Origin: Bacillota bacterium
GTDB taxonomy: Bacteria > Bacillota_A > Clostridia > Tissierellales > Peptoniphilaceae
DNA: 33,726 bases
Assembly (NCBI GenBank): GCA_023418535.1
Contig: JAEZZN010000032.1
Coordinates: 1 to 33,726, forward strand
Direction: 5' to 3'
Positions 26,092 to 33,726 of this stretch are shown piece by piece. The position numbers and the translations under genes were made by a program. How positions within the stretch are numbered: position 1 is the first letter of the stretch; each line of letters begins with the position of its first letter. A model generated the notes under the pieces. The model saw nothing but the letters and a program-made list of their open reading frames with translations. It was not told the origin of the DNA and ran no database searches.

Positions 26092-28153
26092 ATATTTACT
26101 CGAGGTCGGAGTCGAAGAGTTTCCGGCTAAATATATCAAACAGACAAAGTTACAATTTAAAAATAAAATTGAGGAAATTTTAAAGGAAAACAATTATTTA
26201 TACGATCAAATCGTAGTAAATAGTTCTCCTAGAAGATTTGCAATTTTAGTAGAGAATATAAAACTAAATGAAGAAAATTCAGAAGAAAAGATAAAAGGAC
26301 CATCAAAAAAAATAGCTTATGATGAAGATGGAAACCCTTCAAGAGCTCTACAAGGATTTATGAAATCAAAAAGTCTAGAATTAAAAGATTTAGTGATAGA
26401 AGAATTAAATGGTGAAGAATATATTTACGCATATATTAGAAAAAGTGCAAAGCCAATAAATGAAGTCCTACATGATGGAATTCCAAATGTTATAAAAAGT
26501 ATTTCAAACCCACGCCAAATGAGATGGGGTGGTAAGAACTTAAGATTTTTAAGACCTATAAGATGGATAGTTTCAATATTAGATGATAAGGTTTTAAAAT
26601 TCGATTTAGAAGGTATACAAGTATCGAACATAACTAAGGGACATAGAACTTTAGGGAGTTCAGAAATTGTGATTAATTCAATAGATGAATACGAATCAAA
26701 GCTTGAGGAAAATTTTGTAATAGTATCTGAATCAAAAAGAAGAAAAATGATTCTTAAAGGTATAAATAGACTTTCTCGAGAAAAAGGTGGATCTTATCAC
26801 GAAGATGAAGATTTGCTTGAAGAAATCATTCATATTAATGAATATCCAACACCTTTTATTGGAGAATTTGATCCAAAATATTTATCATTACCCAAAGAAG
26901 TTATTATAACTCCGATGAAAGATCATCAAAGATATTTCCCTGTTGAAAATGGCGAAAACTTATTACCTTATTTTATATCTGTGAGAAATGGCGATGAAAA
27001 GGGTATAGAAAATGTAGTAAAGGGAAATGAAAAAGTATTAGTTGCAAGACTTGAAGATGCTAAATTCTTTTTTGAAAAAGATTTAGAAACAAATCTTGAG
27101 GATAATGTAAAAGAGCTTGAAAACTTAAGTTATCATGATGGACTTGGAAATATGTTAGATAAAACATATAGACTTCAAAAATTAGTTCAAATCATAGGTG
27201 AAGATATGATGTGTGGACAAGAAGCGATTAATATCTCATCCAGAGCAGCATATCTGTCTAAGGCAGATTTAGTTACTAGTACTGTAATTGAATTTACTGA
27301 ATTACAGGGGATAATGGGTAGAATTTTTGCTGAAGAAAGTGGTGAATCGCAACTGGTATCTACAGCAATCGAAGAACAATATATGCCGGTTAAATCAGGT
27401 GGTGAACTTCCAACGACTACAAGTGGCCGTATTCTATCTATTGCTGATAAGCTTGATACAATTGTAGGTTTATATTCAATAGGTATTGAAGTAACAGGAT
27501 CTCAAGACCCATATGGTCAAAGAAGAGCTGTAATAGGAATGTTGAATATTCTTATGAAATTTAAAATAAATTTAGATTTAAAGAATATGATAAGAGAAGC
27601 TTTATATATTTATGTTGATATGTTTGGTGAAACTTTTGATTTTGAAGATGTTAACACTAAAGTTGAAGGTTTTATAAGAATAAGATTTAGAAATTTACTA
27701 ATCGATGAGGGGTATAAACACGATTTTGTTGACTCTATAATTAATCAAAAAGATTTAAATATTTATCAAATGTATCAAAAACTGAAAACAATAACGCAAA
27801 GAAATGAATCTAAAGATTCGTTTAATCAGGACTTAAATAGATATATAAGAATAGTGAATATGTCAAACAACTCTACAACAGATGAGATAAATACTGAGTA
27901 TTTGCAAGATGAAGATCAAGTTATATATAATGAATTATATAGATTAGAAGATATAGACAATGCAATTAATGAAAGTGCATTTGAAAAATCATTAGATTTA
28001 TTAGATGAATTGGTATTTGAAATGGATAAATATTTAGATAACACGCATATAATGACCGATGATGAAAATGTTAAGAATGCTAGACTTGCAATTATAAAGA
28101 GTGTTGATAAAAGAATAAAGAAAATCTTTGATCCAACTAAGATAGTAAGATAG
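26084..28153 (+). CDS. glyS: Glycine-tRNA ligase beta subunit
   Basis: Beta subunit that binds tRNA-Gly in the glycyl-tRNA synthetase complex. It opens with the family start [17 protein letters not shown] and carries [37 protein letters not shown] and the HD-like domain segment [20 protein letters not shown]. Length is 689 residues. I chose ATG 26084, which overlaps the glyQ stop and follows GGTGAGG; a GTG at 26075 would add three residues. ppsR follows after nine bases. ccpN, which sits here in B. subtilis, is absent. Confidence 0.98.
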   Translation: MNRYLLEVGVEEFPAKYIKQTKLQFKNKIEEILKENNYLYDQIVVNSSPRRFAILVENIKLNEENSEEKIKGPSKKIAYDEDGNPSRALQGFMKSKSLELKDLVIEELNGEEYIYAYIRKSAKPINEVLHDGIPNVIKSISNPRQMRWGGKNLRFLRPIRWIVSILDDKVLKFDLEGIQVSNITKGHRTLGSSEIVINSIDEYESKLEENFVIVSESKRRKMILKGINRLSREKGGSYHEDEDLLEEIIHINEYPTPFIGEFDPKYLSLPKEVIITPMKDHQRYFPVENGENLLPYFISVRNGDEKGIENVVKGNEKVLVARLEDAKFFFEKDLETNLEDNVKELENLSYHDGLGNMLDKTYRLQKLVQIIGEDMMCGQEAINISSRAAYLSKADLVTSTVIEFTELQGIMGRIFAEESGESQLVSTAIEEQYMPVKSGGELPTTTSGRILSIADKLDTIVGLYSIGIEVTGSQDPYGQRRAVIGMLNILMKFKINLDLKNMIREALYIYVDMFGETFDFEDVNTKVEGFIRIRFRNLLIDEGYKHDFVDSIINQKDLNIYQMYQKLKTITQRNESKDSFNQDLNRYIRIVNMSNNSTTDEINTEYLQDEDQVIYNELYRLEDIDNAINESAFEKSLDLLDELVFEMDKYLDNTHIMTDDENVKNARLAIIKSVDKRIKKIFDPTKIVR

Positions 28154-28162
28154 AGAGGGCTT

Positions 28163-28954
28163 ATGATTAATTTGTTTGTTATTTCGGACTCAACAGGTGA
28201 AACTGTAAATCAATTAGCGAATGCTTTAACCATTCAGTTTCCAAATGTACATTTTAATAGAAAAAGATTTTCAAATATAACTAGTGTAGATCAATGTAAT
28301 AATTTATTTGAGGGTCTTGGAGAAGAGAAGACAATAGTTCTTTTGACTGTTATTGTTGAAGAAATAGTTGATATGATTAAATCATATGAAAATGAAAATA
28401 TTATTGTTATAGATTTATTATTAGATCCTGTTAAGAAGATAGAAGAGTTTTTAGATGAGAAAGCTCATAGAAAAACAGGTATGATGAGAGATTTAGATAA
28501 CGAATATTTCAATAAGATTGAAGCTATAGAATTTGCTATGAACTTTGATGATGGGAAAAATCCTAAAGGTTTTTTAGATGCTGATATAGTTTTGCTTGGA
28601 GTTTCAAGAACTTCAAAAACTCCTTTATCAGTTTATTTAGCAAATAAATCATATAAAGTAGCAAATTTACCATTAGTACCAGAAATCAGTATCCCAAAAG
28701 AAATCTATAGTGTAGATCCAAAGAAACTTGTAGGACTAATTATAGATAAGGATAAATTAAATCAAATTAGAAATCAAAGATTGTTAGCATTAGGATTAAG
28801 TTTAGAATCTTCGTATGCTACCGATGAAAGAATAACTGAAGAGTTAGAATATGCAAAGAAATTATATAAAGAATTAGGTTGTGTTGTAATTGACGTTTCA
28901 TTATCAACTATTGAAGAAACGGCAGCTAAAATTATAGAACATATAGAAAATTAG
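28163..28954 (+). CDS. ppsR: Pyruvate, phosphate dikinase regulatory protein (DUF299, PpsR/YqfL type)
   Basis: Bifunctional kinase/pyrophosphorylase that switches pyruvate phosphate dikinase off by ADP-dependent phosphorylation of a Thr and on again by phosphorolysis. The family features are an N-terminal FVISDSTGETVNQLANAL, a P-loop-like GVSRTSKT (146-153), and PLVPEISIPKEIY. Length is 263 residues. ATG follows AGAGAGG. The target ppdK is not in the window. B. subtilis has yqfL at the same place before dnaG, although there it is thought to affect gluconeogenic control with CcpN. Confidence 0.95.
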   Translation: MINLFVISDSTGETVNQLANALTIQFPNVHFNRKRFSNITSVDQCNNLFEGLGEEKTIVLLTVIVEEIVDMIKSYENENIIVIDLLLDPVKKIEEFLDEKAHRKTGMMRDLDNEYFNKIEAIEFAMNFDDGKNPKGFLDADIVLLGVSRTSKTPLSVYLANKSYKVANLPLVPEISIPKEIYSVDPKKLVGLIIDKDKLNQIRNQRLLALGLSLESSYATDERITEELEYAKKLYKELGCVVIDVSLSTIEETAAKIIEHIEN

Positions 28955-28964
28955 AAGTGATTTT

Positions 28965-30701
28965 ATGGCGTTTATTAAACAAGATCAAATAGATGAGCTT
29001 AAAGATAGGCTTGATATTGTAGACATTATTTATGAATATGTAAATTTGAAAAGGGCAGGGTCTAGTTTTAAAGGACTGTGTCCGTTTCATAATGAGAAAA
29101 CACCTTCATTCTCTGTTTCAAGAGAAAGAGGGTATTTTCATTGTTTTGGATGTCATGAAAGAGGAGATGCAATTTCATTTATAATGAAAATTGAAAATCT
29201 TAATTATGTAGATGCATTAAAATTTTTAGCGGATAAATACGGTATGACTTTAGAAGAAAGTTATAGTTCGCAAGAAAGTATAGATAGAAGAAAAAGACTT
29301 TATGAAATTAATTCTATGGCTGCTAAATTTTATATGAAAAATTTACTAACAGATGATTTCCCTCAAGAATATATGCAAAAAAGAGGTCTTAGTAAAAGAA
29401 TCTTAAATAGATTTTTCTTAGGTTATGCTAAAAATGACAATGGACTTTATGAATATTTGAAATCAAAAGACGTTAAAGACTCGGAAATGCTAGAACTTGG
29501 TCTAGTTAGTCAATTCAATAATAGAATTGTTGATAAATTTCAAGATAGACTAATATTTCCGATATTGAATAATAAAAATAAAGTTATTGGTTTTGGTGGA
29601 CGTACATTAACTAATAATAAAATAAAATATTTAAATTCTCCAGAATCAGAAATTTTTAAGAAACGTAACAATGTTTATGGTGTAAATGTTCTTAATAAGA
29701 CAAGAAATCAAAATAAGATAATTTTGGTTGAAGGTTATATGGATGTTATTGGACTTTATAATAAAGGCATTGACTATTCAGCTGCAACCTTGGGAACAGC
29801 TTTAACTGAAGAACAAGCAAGGATTATTAAAAGATATGGTAACGAAATATATATAGCTTATGATGGGGATACAGCTGGTATAAAAGCTACTCTTAGAGCT
29901 ATTGATATATTTAAAAATATGGATGTTCAATTAGAAATTTTAGAGTTTCCAGATGGAATGGATCCAGATGAATATATAAGTAAATATGGACTGGAAGAAT
30001 TTGAAAAATTACTAAAAAATTCGACAAATCCTATAGACTTTAAATTGCAAAAACTTTTGGATTTAAGTCCTAATAAATCTGATTTTATAAAAGAAGTTAT
30101 TACATTTTTATCAGAATTTAAGGGGAATACAGTTAGAGATATTTATATAGATAAGGCTGCAAAATTTTTGGGTGTAACTACAGCTTCTTTAAGAAAAGAT
30201 GTTGAAGAGAAAATTAATCAAAATAAGAAATCGAAATTTGGGAATAATTTTCAAACTTATAATAATGGGTATAAATTAAATACTCGAGAAGTAATCTATG
30301 ATAATGAGAAAAATAGTGATACTTATGATATAGAAAAAATGATAGTAGTTTATTCGCTTACAAATAAAGATAATTATAATAGGCTAAAAGACTATTTTAT
30401 TTTTATAAAAGATAAAGACTTATTAAATATTTCTAAATCTATTGATTCAGTTTATAAAGGGGAAATAGCTGCTGAGAGTGTTTTAGAATCTGATTTATTC
30501 AGAAAACATAATTTGTTTTCTTATTTTTCAATTGCAAAACTAAATGCAGATAATGAAGAAGTGATTAATGAACTAATCGATAGAATAGAAAAAGTAAAGT
30601 TAAGTGAAGAATTAAAATTGATAAAAGAAGATCTGACTAAAGATATATCAAATGAAGAATTAATCAATAAGTATCAAGAATTACTAAAGAAATTGACTTA
30701 G
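28965..30701 (+). CDS. dnaG: DNA primase DnaG
   Basis: Synthesises RNA primers at the replication fork. The N-terminal CHC2 zinc domain has Cys39, His42, Cys60 and Cys63 (CPFH and HCFGC). The catalytic core follows with FGGRTL, KYLNSPES and the TOPRIM motifs LVEGYMDVIGL and AYDGDTAG. The C-terminal helicase-binding region, from about residue 430, is divergent. Length is 578 residues, in the normal range. The ribosome site GAAGTGAT is weak compared with neighbouring genes, which fits low primase expression. It lies 10 bases after ppsR and is followed by rpoD after nine bases, as in the Firmicutes dnaG-sigA operon. Confidence 0.98.
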   Translation: MAFIKQDQIDELKDRLDIVDIIYEYVNLKRAGSSFKGLCPFHNEKTPSFSVSRERGYFHCFGCHERGDAISFIMKIENLNYVDALKFLADKYGMTLEESYSSQESIDRRKRLYEINSMAAKFYMKNLLTDDFPQEYMQKRGLSKRILNRFFLGYAKNDNGLYEYLKSKDVKDSEMLELGLVSQFNNRIVDKFQDRLIFPILNNKNKVIGFGGRTLTNNKIKYLNSPESEIFKKRNNVYGVNVLNKTRNQNKIILVEGYMDVIGLYNKGIDYSAATLGTALTEEQARIIKRYGNEIYIAYDGDTAGIKATLRAIDIFKNMDVQLEILEFPDGMDPDEYISKYGLEEFEKLLKNSTNPIDFKLQKLLDLSPNKSDFIKEVITFLSEFKGNTVRDIYIDKAAKFLGVTTASLRKDVEEKINQNKKSKFGNNFQTYNNGYKLNTREVIYDNEKNSDTYDIEKMIVVYSLTNKDNYNRLKDYFIFIKDKDLLNISKSIDSVYKGEIAAESVLESDLFRKHNLFSYFSIAKLNADNEEVINELIDRIEKVKLSEELKLIKEDLTKDISNEELINKYQELLKKLT

Positions 30702-30710
30702 GAGGTAATT

Positions 30711-32738
30711 ATGAAGGATAAAGACATCGAATTAGAAAATACCAGATTGTCTATTATAGAAGAAGCGAAATCGATAGCCGAAGACAATAATGGGACTATT
30801 TTAGTATCTCAATTAGAGTCAATTGAAGGTTTTTCAACTTTAGATGATGATTTAATAGAAAAAATAAGAAAAGAATTATCCGAAAGTGAGATAGATTTAC
30901 TAAAAGATGGATATGAAGAAATAGAATCAGACTTAAGTGAAATAGATTATGATAGTATTGACGATTCTACTGATTTAGAAGAAGATGATGAAGAGGAAGA
31001 AGAAACAAATCTTAATGATATAAAGGGTGCTTTTGTAGATGATCCAGTTAAGATGTATCTTAAAGAAATTGGTAAATTAAGTCTTTTATCTAAAGAAGAA
31101 GAAATCACTTTAGCTAAAGAAATGGAAGAAGGTTCAATTGCGTATAAGCTTATTGAAGGTTTGCCATATACTATAGATGAAGAAGTAGAACTATCTAAGA
31201 AACAAACATATTTTGATTTAGCGAAGAAGATATTATTCGGTTATTCAAAATTAGAAGCTGGAGAAGAGATTTCTCAAGAGAGATTAGATGAAATTAAATT
31301 TCTCTATAATATGAGAAAATTTACGAATCAAGAAGGTGAATTAACCGAAGATGAAACTTCAAAACTTCAAATTCTTAAAGCCTTAAATGATCTAATAGTA
31401 ATAAGATTAGATAAATCTGTAGTATCAGAATACAAAATAAAAGATATTATGATTTCTATAGAAATGATTCATGCGGTTCTTTTTGATCTATTAGTTTCTA
31501 AAGATGAAGATATAGTTTTAGATGGGAAAAATGTAAAAGAATATTCAAGTACAAGTGATTTTGTGTATAAAAATAAGGATGCCATTATAAAACTTTCAAA
31601 AAAAATAAGTGAAAAAGGCGACACTGAAGAAAGTTTCTATAAGGAATTTAGTGATCTTGACTTTGAACCAATAGCAGATAATGAAAAACTTTCAACAGAA
31701 GTTAAATATGAAATATTAAAATATTATGTATATTCTGATCTAGTTGTTAGAGAAAGATATGGTAAATTTAATAAAGATATCGTATTTTATGAAGAAGAAA
31801 ATTACCAAATACTTGATATTGGTTTAGAAAAGATATTGAATAGAATTAATGGAAACTGTGAAGATTTAGAGACTTGTACATTAAGTATGGACGAGTATGA
31901 TGAAATCAAACAAATTTTTGAAAAAGGTAAATTAAACGAAAAAATAATTTGTAGAAGTGATTTAACAGAACAAGATATTAGATATCTAAAGAAATTAACA
32001 AGAATTGGAAAGTTTGCTAAGGGTAAGCTTGCTGAAACAAACTTAAGACTTGTAGTTTCAATAGCTAAGAGATACGTAGGTAGAGGAATGAGCTTTTTAG
32101 ATTTAATTCAAGAGGGGAATTTAGGTCTAATGAAAGCTGTAGAAAAATTTGACTACAAACGTGGATTTAAGTTTTCAACATATGCTACTTGGTGGATTAG
32201 ACAATCCATCACAAGAGCAATTGCGGATCAAGCCCGTACAATAAGAATTCCTGTTCATATGGTTGAAACTATCAATAAATTATCAAGAGTTCAAAGACAA
32301 TTAGTTCAAGAACTAGGAAGAAATCCTACAAATGAAGAGATTGCAAAAGAAATGGGCATAGATGTTGATAAGGTTATAGAAGTTAGGAAAATAGCGCAAG
32401 AGCCAGTGTCTTTAGAAACTCCTATAGGGGAAGAAGATGATTCACATTTAGGAGATTTTATAGAAGATGAGAAAGCTCTAGCTCCTGATGATGCAGCAAA
32501 CCAAACTATGCTTAAAGAACAACTTGAAGAAATACTTTCATCTTTATCTGATAGAGAAAAGAGAGTAATTGAAATGAGATTTGGACTTATTGATGGTGTT
32601 CCTAAAACTTTAGAAGATGTAGGCAAGGAATTTGACGTAACAAGAGAACGTATAAGACAAATTGAAGCAAAAGCAATTAGAAAATTAAGAAGACCAGGAA
32701 AAAGTGATAAAATTCGTGACTATTTAGAAGGTCTATAA
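30711..32738 (+). CDS. rpoD: Primary sigma factor SigA/RpoD with a large insertion between regions 1.2 and 2.1
   Basis: Vegetative sigma factor that directs RNA polymerase to TTGACA/TATAAT promoters. Residues about 10-65 resemble region 1.1, then a very acidic linker (to about 103) leads to region 1.2 ([22 protein letters not shown], in two parts, about 110-141). Region 2 begins at about 437 ([20 protein letters not shown]), with [19 protein letters not shown], region 3, and region 4 with [20 protein letters not shown] near the end. Ordinary Firmicutes SigA is about 370 residues; this is 675, because about 295 residues (142-436) are inserted where E. coli sigma70 has its non-conserved region. 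The insert has no stop, frameshift or visible catalytic motif. Start ATG follows AGGAGG. Confidence 0.98.
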   Translation: MKDKDIELENTRLSIIEEAKSIAEDNNGTILVSQLESIEGFSTLDDDLIEKIRKELSESEIDLLKDGYEEIESDLSEIDYDSIDDSTDLEEDDEEEEETNLNDIKGAFVDDPVKMYLKEIGKLSLLSKEEEITLAKEMEEGSIAYKLIEGLPYTIDEEVELSKKQTYFDLAKKILFGYSKLEAGEEISQERLDEIKFLYNMRKFTNQEGELTEDETSKLQILKALNDLIVIRLDKSVVSEYKIKDIMISIEMIHAVLFDLLVSKDEDIVLDGKNVKEYSSTSDFVYKNKDAIIKLSKKISEKGDTEESFYKEFSDLDFEPIADNEKLSTEVKYEILKYYVYSDLVVRERYGKFNKDIVFYEEENYQILDIGLEKILNRINGNCEDLETCTLSMDEYDEIKQIFEKGKLNEKIICRSDLTEQDIRYLKKLTRIGKFAKGKLAETNLRLVVSIAKRYVGRGMSFLDLIQEGNLGLMKAVEKFDYKRGFKFSTYATWWIRQSITRAIADQARTIRIPVHMVETINKLSRVQRQLVQELGRNPTNEEIAKEMGIDVDKVIEVRKIAQEPVSLETPIGEEDDSHLGDFIEDEKALAPDDAANQTMLKEQLEEILSSLSDREKRVIEMRFGLIDGVPKTLEDVGKEFDVTRERIRQIEAKAIRKLRRPGKSDKIRDYLEGL

Positions 32739-32756
32739 AATGAATATTAAACATTT

Positions 32757-32798
32757 AAAGAACGACTAACTGCAAAGGTTTTTTCGTTCTTTTTTTTT
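32757..32798 (+). terminator. Terminator of the dnaG-rpoD operon
   Basis: AAAGAACGA (32757-32765) pairs with TCGTTCTTT (32784-32792) and is followed by further T residues. It ends the long transcript from the conserved cluster. Confidence 0.85.
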
Positions 32799-32845
32799 GT
32801 GAAATGAATATATTTTTAATACATAAAACTTTACATAAAATATAA

Positions 32846-32859
32846 TGAAAACGTTCACA
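32846..32859. promoter_or_regulatory. Perfect CcpA cre site
   Basis: TGAAAACGTTCACA matches the cre consensus TGWAANCGNTNWCA at all 14 positions. Its right half coincides with the -35 TTCACA of the next promoter, so CcpA bound here should block transcription when preferred sugars are plentiful. Confidence 0.75.
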
Positions 32860-32882
32860 AAAATACTTTTTTTATGTACAAT
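32854..32882 (+). promoter_or_regulatory. Promoter of the secreted peptide-lipoprotein locus
   Basis: TTCACA (32854-32859) and TACAAT (32877-32882) are spaced by 17 bases. The -35 lies inside the cre site. A TATAAT at 32841-32846 without a good -35 is an alternative. Confidence 0.6.
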
Positions 32883-32926
32883 AAAATTAAATATTAATAA
32901 TTAATTATTAATATTTAGTTTTATTG
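32879..32926. repeat. 24-bp inverted repeat directly before the ribosome site
   Basis: Arms 32879-32902 and 32903-32926 are inverted complements with a single mismatch (a G-U pair in RNA) and no spacer. In the transcript, whose start is expected near 32889, most of it could fold into a long AU-rich hairpin ending four bases before GGAGGG. It may affect mRNA stability, translation or temperature response, or be a protein-binding site in DNA. Confidence 0.7.
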
Positions 32927-32938
32927 TAGGAGGGAAAT

Positions 32939-33143
32939 ATGAAACTTCGAAAAAATGTATTAGTTACTCTTGGGATTTTAGTAGCAATCGGTGGCGGTAC
33001 TTCATACGCGGATAGTAATATAGAACCTAATTCACGTAGATGCCCCATTAGTACATCATATAGATTCTTATTGTAATAGAGATAGTCGATATATAAATGT
33101 AAAAGGAAGCTATAGAACTTACCATACTGCTATAAAGGAATAA
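32939..33143 (+). pseudogene. Small secreted peptide gene, frameshifted as read
   Basis: The ATG behind GGAGGG starts a 24-residue Sec signal (KLRKNVLVTLGILVAIGGG, then TSYA). The frame as read stops at 33074-33076 after 45 residues. Removing one C from the CCCC tract at 33043-33046 restores a 67-residue protein whose frame ends at 33141-33143, five bases before the next gene. The restored mature part of about 43 residues contains RRCPLVHHIDSYCNRD, with two Cys, and ends YHTAIKE. I recognise no family. The indel may be a sequencing error, a true loss of function or phase variation; the good continuation in the other frame argues that the intact gene existed recently. Confidence 0.6.
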
Positions 33144-33147
33144 TAAT

Positions 33148-33726
33148 ATGAAAAAAAGTTTAATATTTATTTTATCAATTTTATCATTGTTATTAGTTTC
33201 ATGTAAATCTGATGAAGTAGATACTAATAAGGAAACGATTTCTGAAACAAATGAATCGATAACCGAAACTCTTACAGAAACGAAAGACTTAGAAACGAAG
33301 AAAAATTCTATTTTCGCGGAAGGAATTCTTAAAGATAAAGACTATTCAAATGTATTAGCTGAAATAGATTATTTAGAAAATGAAAACTATGAATTAAAAA
33401 TTAGAATTGAACAAAAGGATGATATAATATTTACAACAGAAAATCAAAATGTATATGCAGATATTTATATATATAGTAAAAAAAATAATACTGGTGAGAT
33501 ATTACATCAAAAAAGTATAGATGATGAATCTTTATACAAAATACCATTAGTAGATAATAAGATTCCGGCAGTTACGGAATTAGTCATTGATAAAGATTCA
33601 AAATTATTGACAGAAGAAGAGCATAATGCAATATTAAATAAAGAACCTGGATTATGGATTTCTGTTCAAATTAGAGATCCACAAGGATTTATATTAGAAA
33701 TTTCAAATACTATATTTGGAGAACAA
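33148..33726 (+). CDS. Putative lipoprotein, truncated by the window end
   Basis: An open frame of 193 codons without a stop before the window edge. It starts MKKSLIFILSILSLLLVSC, a lipoprotein signal with lipobox LVSC (Cys19), so it should be anchored outside the membrane. A Glu/Thr-rich linker with repeated ET units follows (about 25-50), similar in style to the mglB linker, then a globular, probably beta-rich region (LKIRIEQKDDIIF, YADIYIYSK, PGLWISVQIRDPQGF). I do not recognise the family. It begins four bases after the restored stop of the secreted peptide gene, so the two are probably cotranscribed from the cre-controlled promoter. Confidence 0.75.
   Translation, partial: MKKSLIFILSILSLLLVSCKSDEVDTNKETISETNESITETLTETKDLETKKNSIFAEGILKDKDYSNVLAEIDYLENENYELKIRIEQKDDIIFTTENQNVYADIYIYSKKNNTGEILHQKSIDDESLYKIPLVDNKIPAVTELVIDKDSKLLTEEEHNAILNKEPGLWISVQIRDPQGFILEISNTIFGEQ

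Overview
The window comes from a low-GC, probably non-sporulating, fermentative anaerobic Gram-positive (Firmicutes/Bacillota). AT-rich codons, strong GGAGG ribosome sites and gene order fit the Tissierellia/Peptoniphilaceae (Helcococcus or Anaerococcus-like), but this placement is inference. The backbone is the conserved Firmicutes order dnaK-dnaJ-prmA-rsmE-rpsU-nfeD-floA-phoH-ybeY-dgkA-era-recO-glyQ-glyS-ppsR-dnaG-rpoD. Compared with Bacillus subtilis, mtaB, yqeY, yqfC, yqfD, yqfF, cdd and ccpN are missing from it; loss of yqfC/yqfD fits a non-sporulating lifestyle.

Layout. 1-117 is an unusually GC-rich stretch, probably part of a dispersed repeat. 154-3208 holds dnaK and dnaJ. Between dnaJ and prmA, which are adjacent in B. 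subtilis, sits about 14 kb of accessory metabolism: a galactose uptake and activation operon (mglB-mglA-mglC-galM-galK, 3611-9388) behind a cre-like site and a good promoter; an M42 aminopeptidase; about 690 bp of non-coding DNA with a clustered 7-mer; adhE on the minus strand with Rex-like half-sites; a chimeric secreted protein; and a cytoplasmic GH13 amylase. From 17324 to 32738 the conserved translation, replication, envelope and sigma genes run in one direction, mostly with overlapping or abutting reading frames. The window ends with a small secreted-peptide gene (frameshifted as read) and a truncated lipoprotein gene, behind a promoter whose -35 lies inside a perfect CcpA cre match.

Most notable observations: (1) 14249-15220 encodes a signal peptide and the start of a DUF6359-like domain joined to the C-terminal half of aminopeptidase C/bleomycin hydrolase, with the catalytic His and Asn but no half carrying the catalytic Cys; (2) the primary sigma factor carries about 295 extra residues between regions 1.2 and 2.1, where E. 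coli sigma70 has its non-conserved region; (3) phoH has no ATG or GTG near its start and its Shine-Dalgarno points to an ATT codon; (4) the terminal peptide/lipoprotein locus combines a perfect cre, a near-perfect 24-bp inverted repeat ending just before the ribosome site, and a C4-tract frameshift; (5) a cluster of TCAGAAA/TTTCTGA copies lies in the non-coding region upstream of the adhE terminator.

No tRNA, rRNA, CRISPR array or intact insertion sequence was seen.
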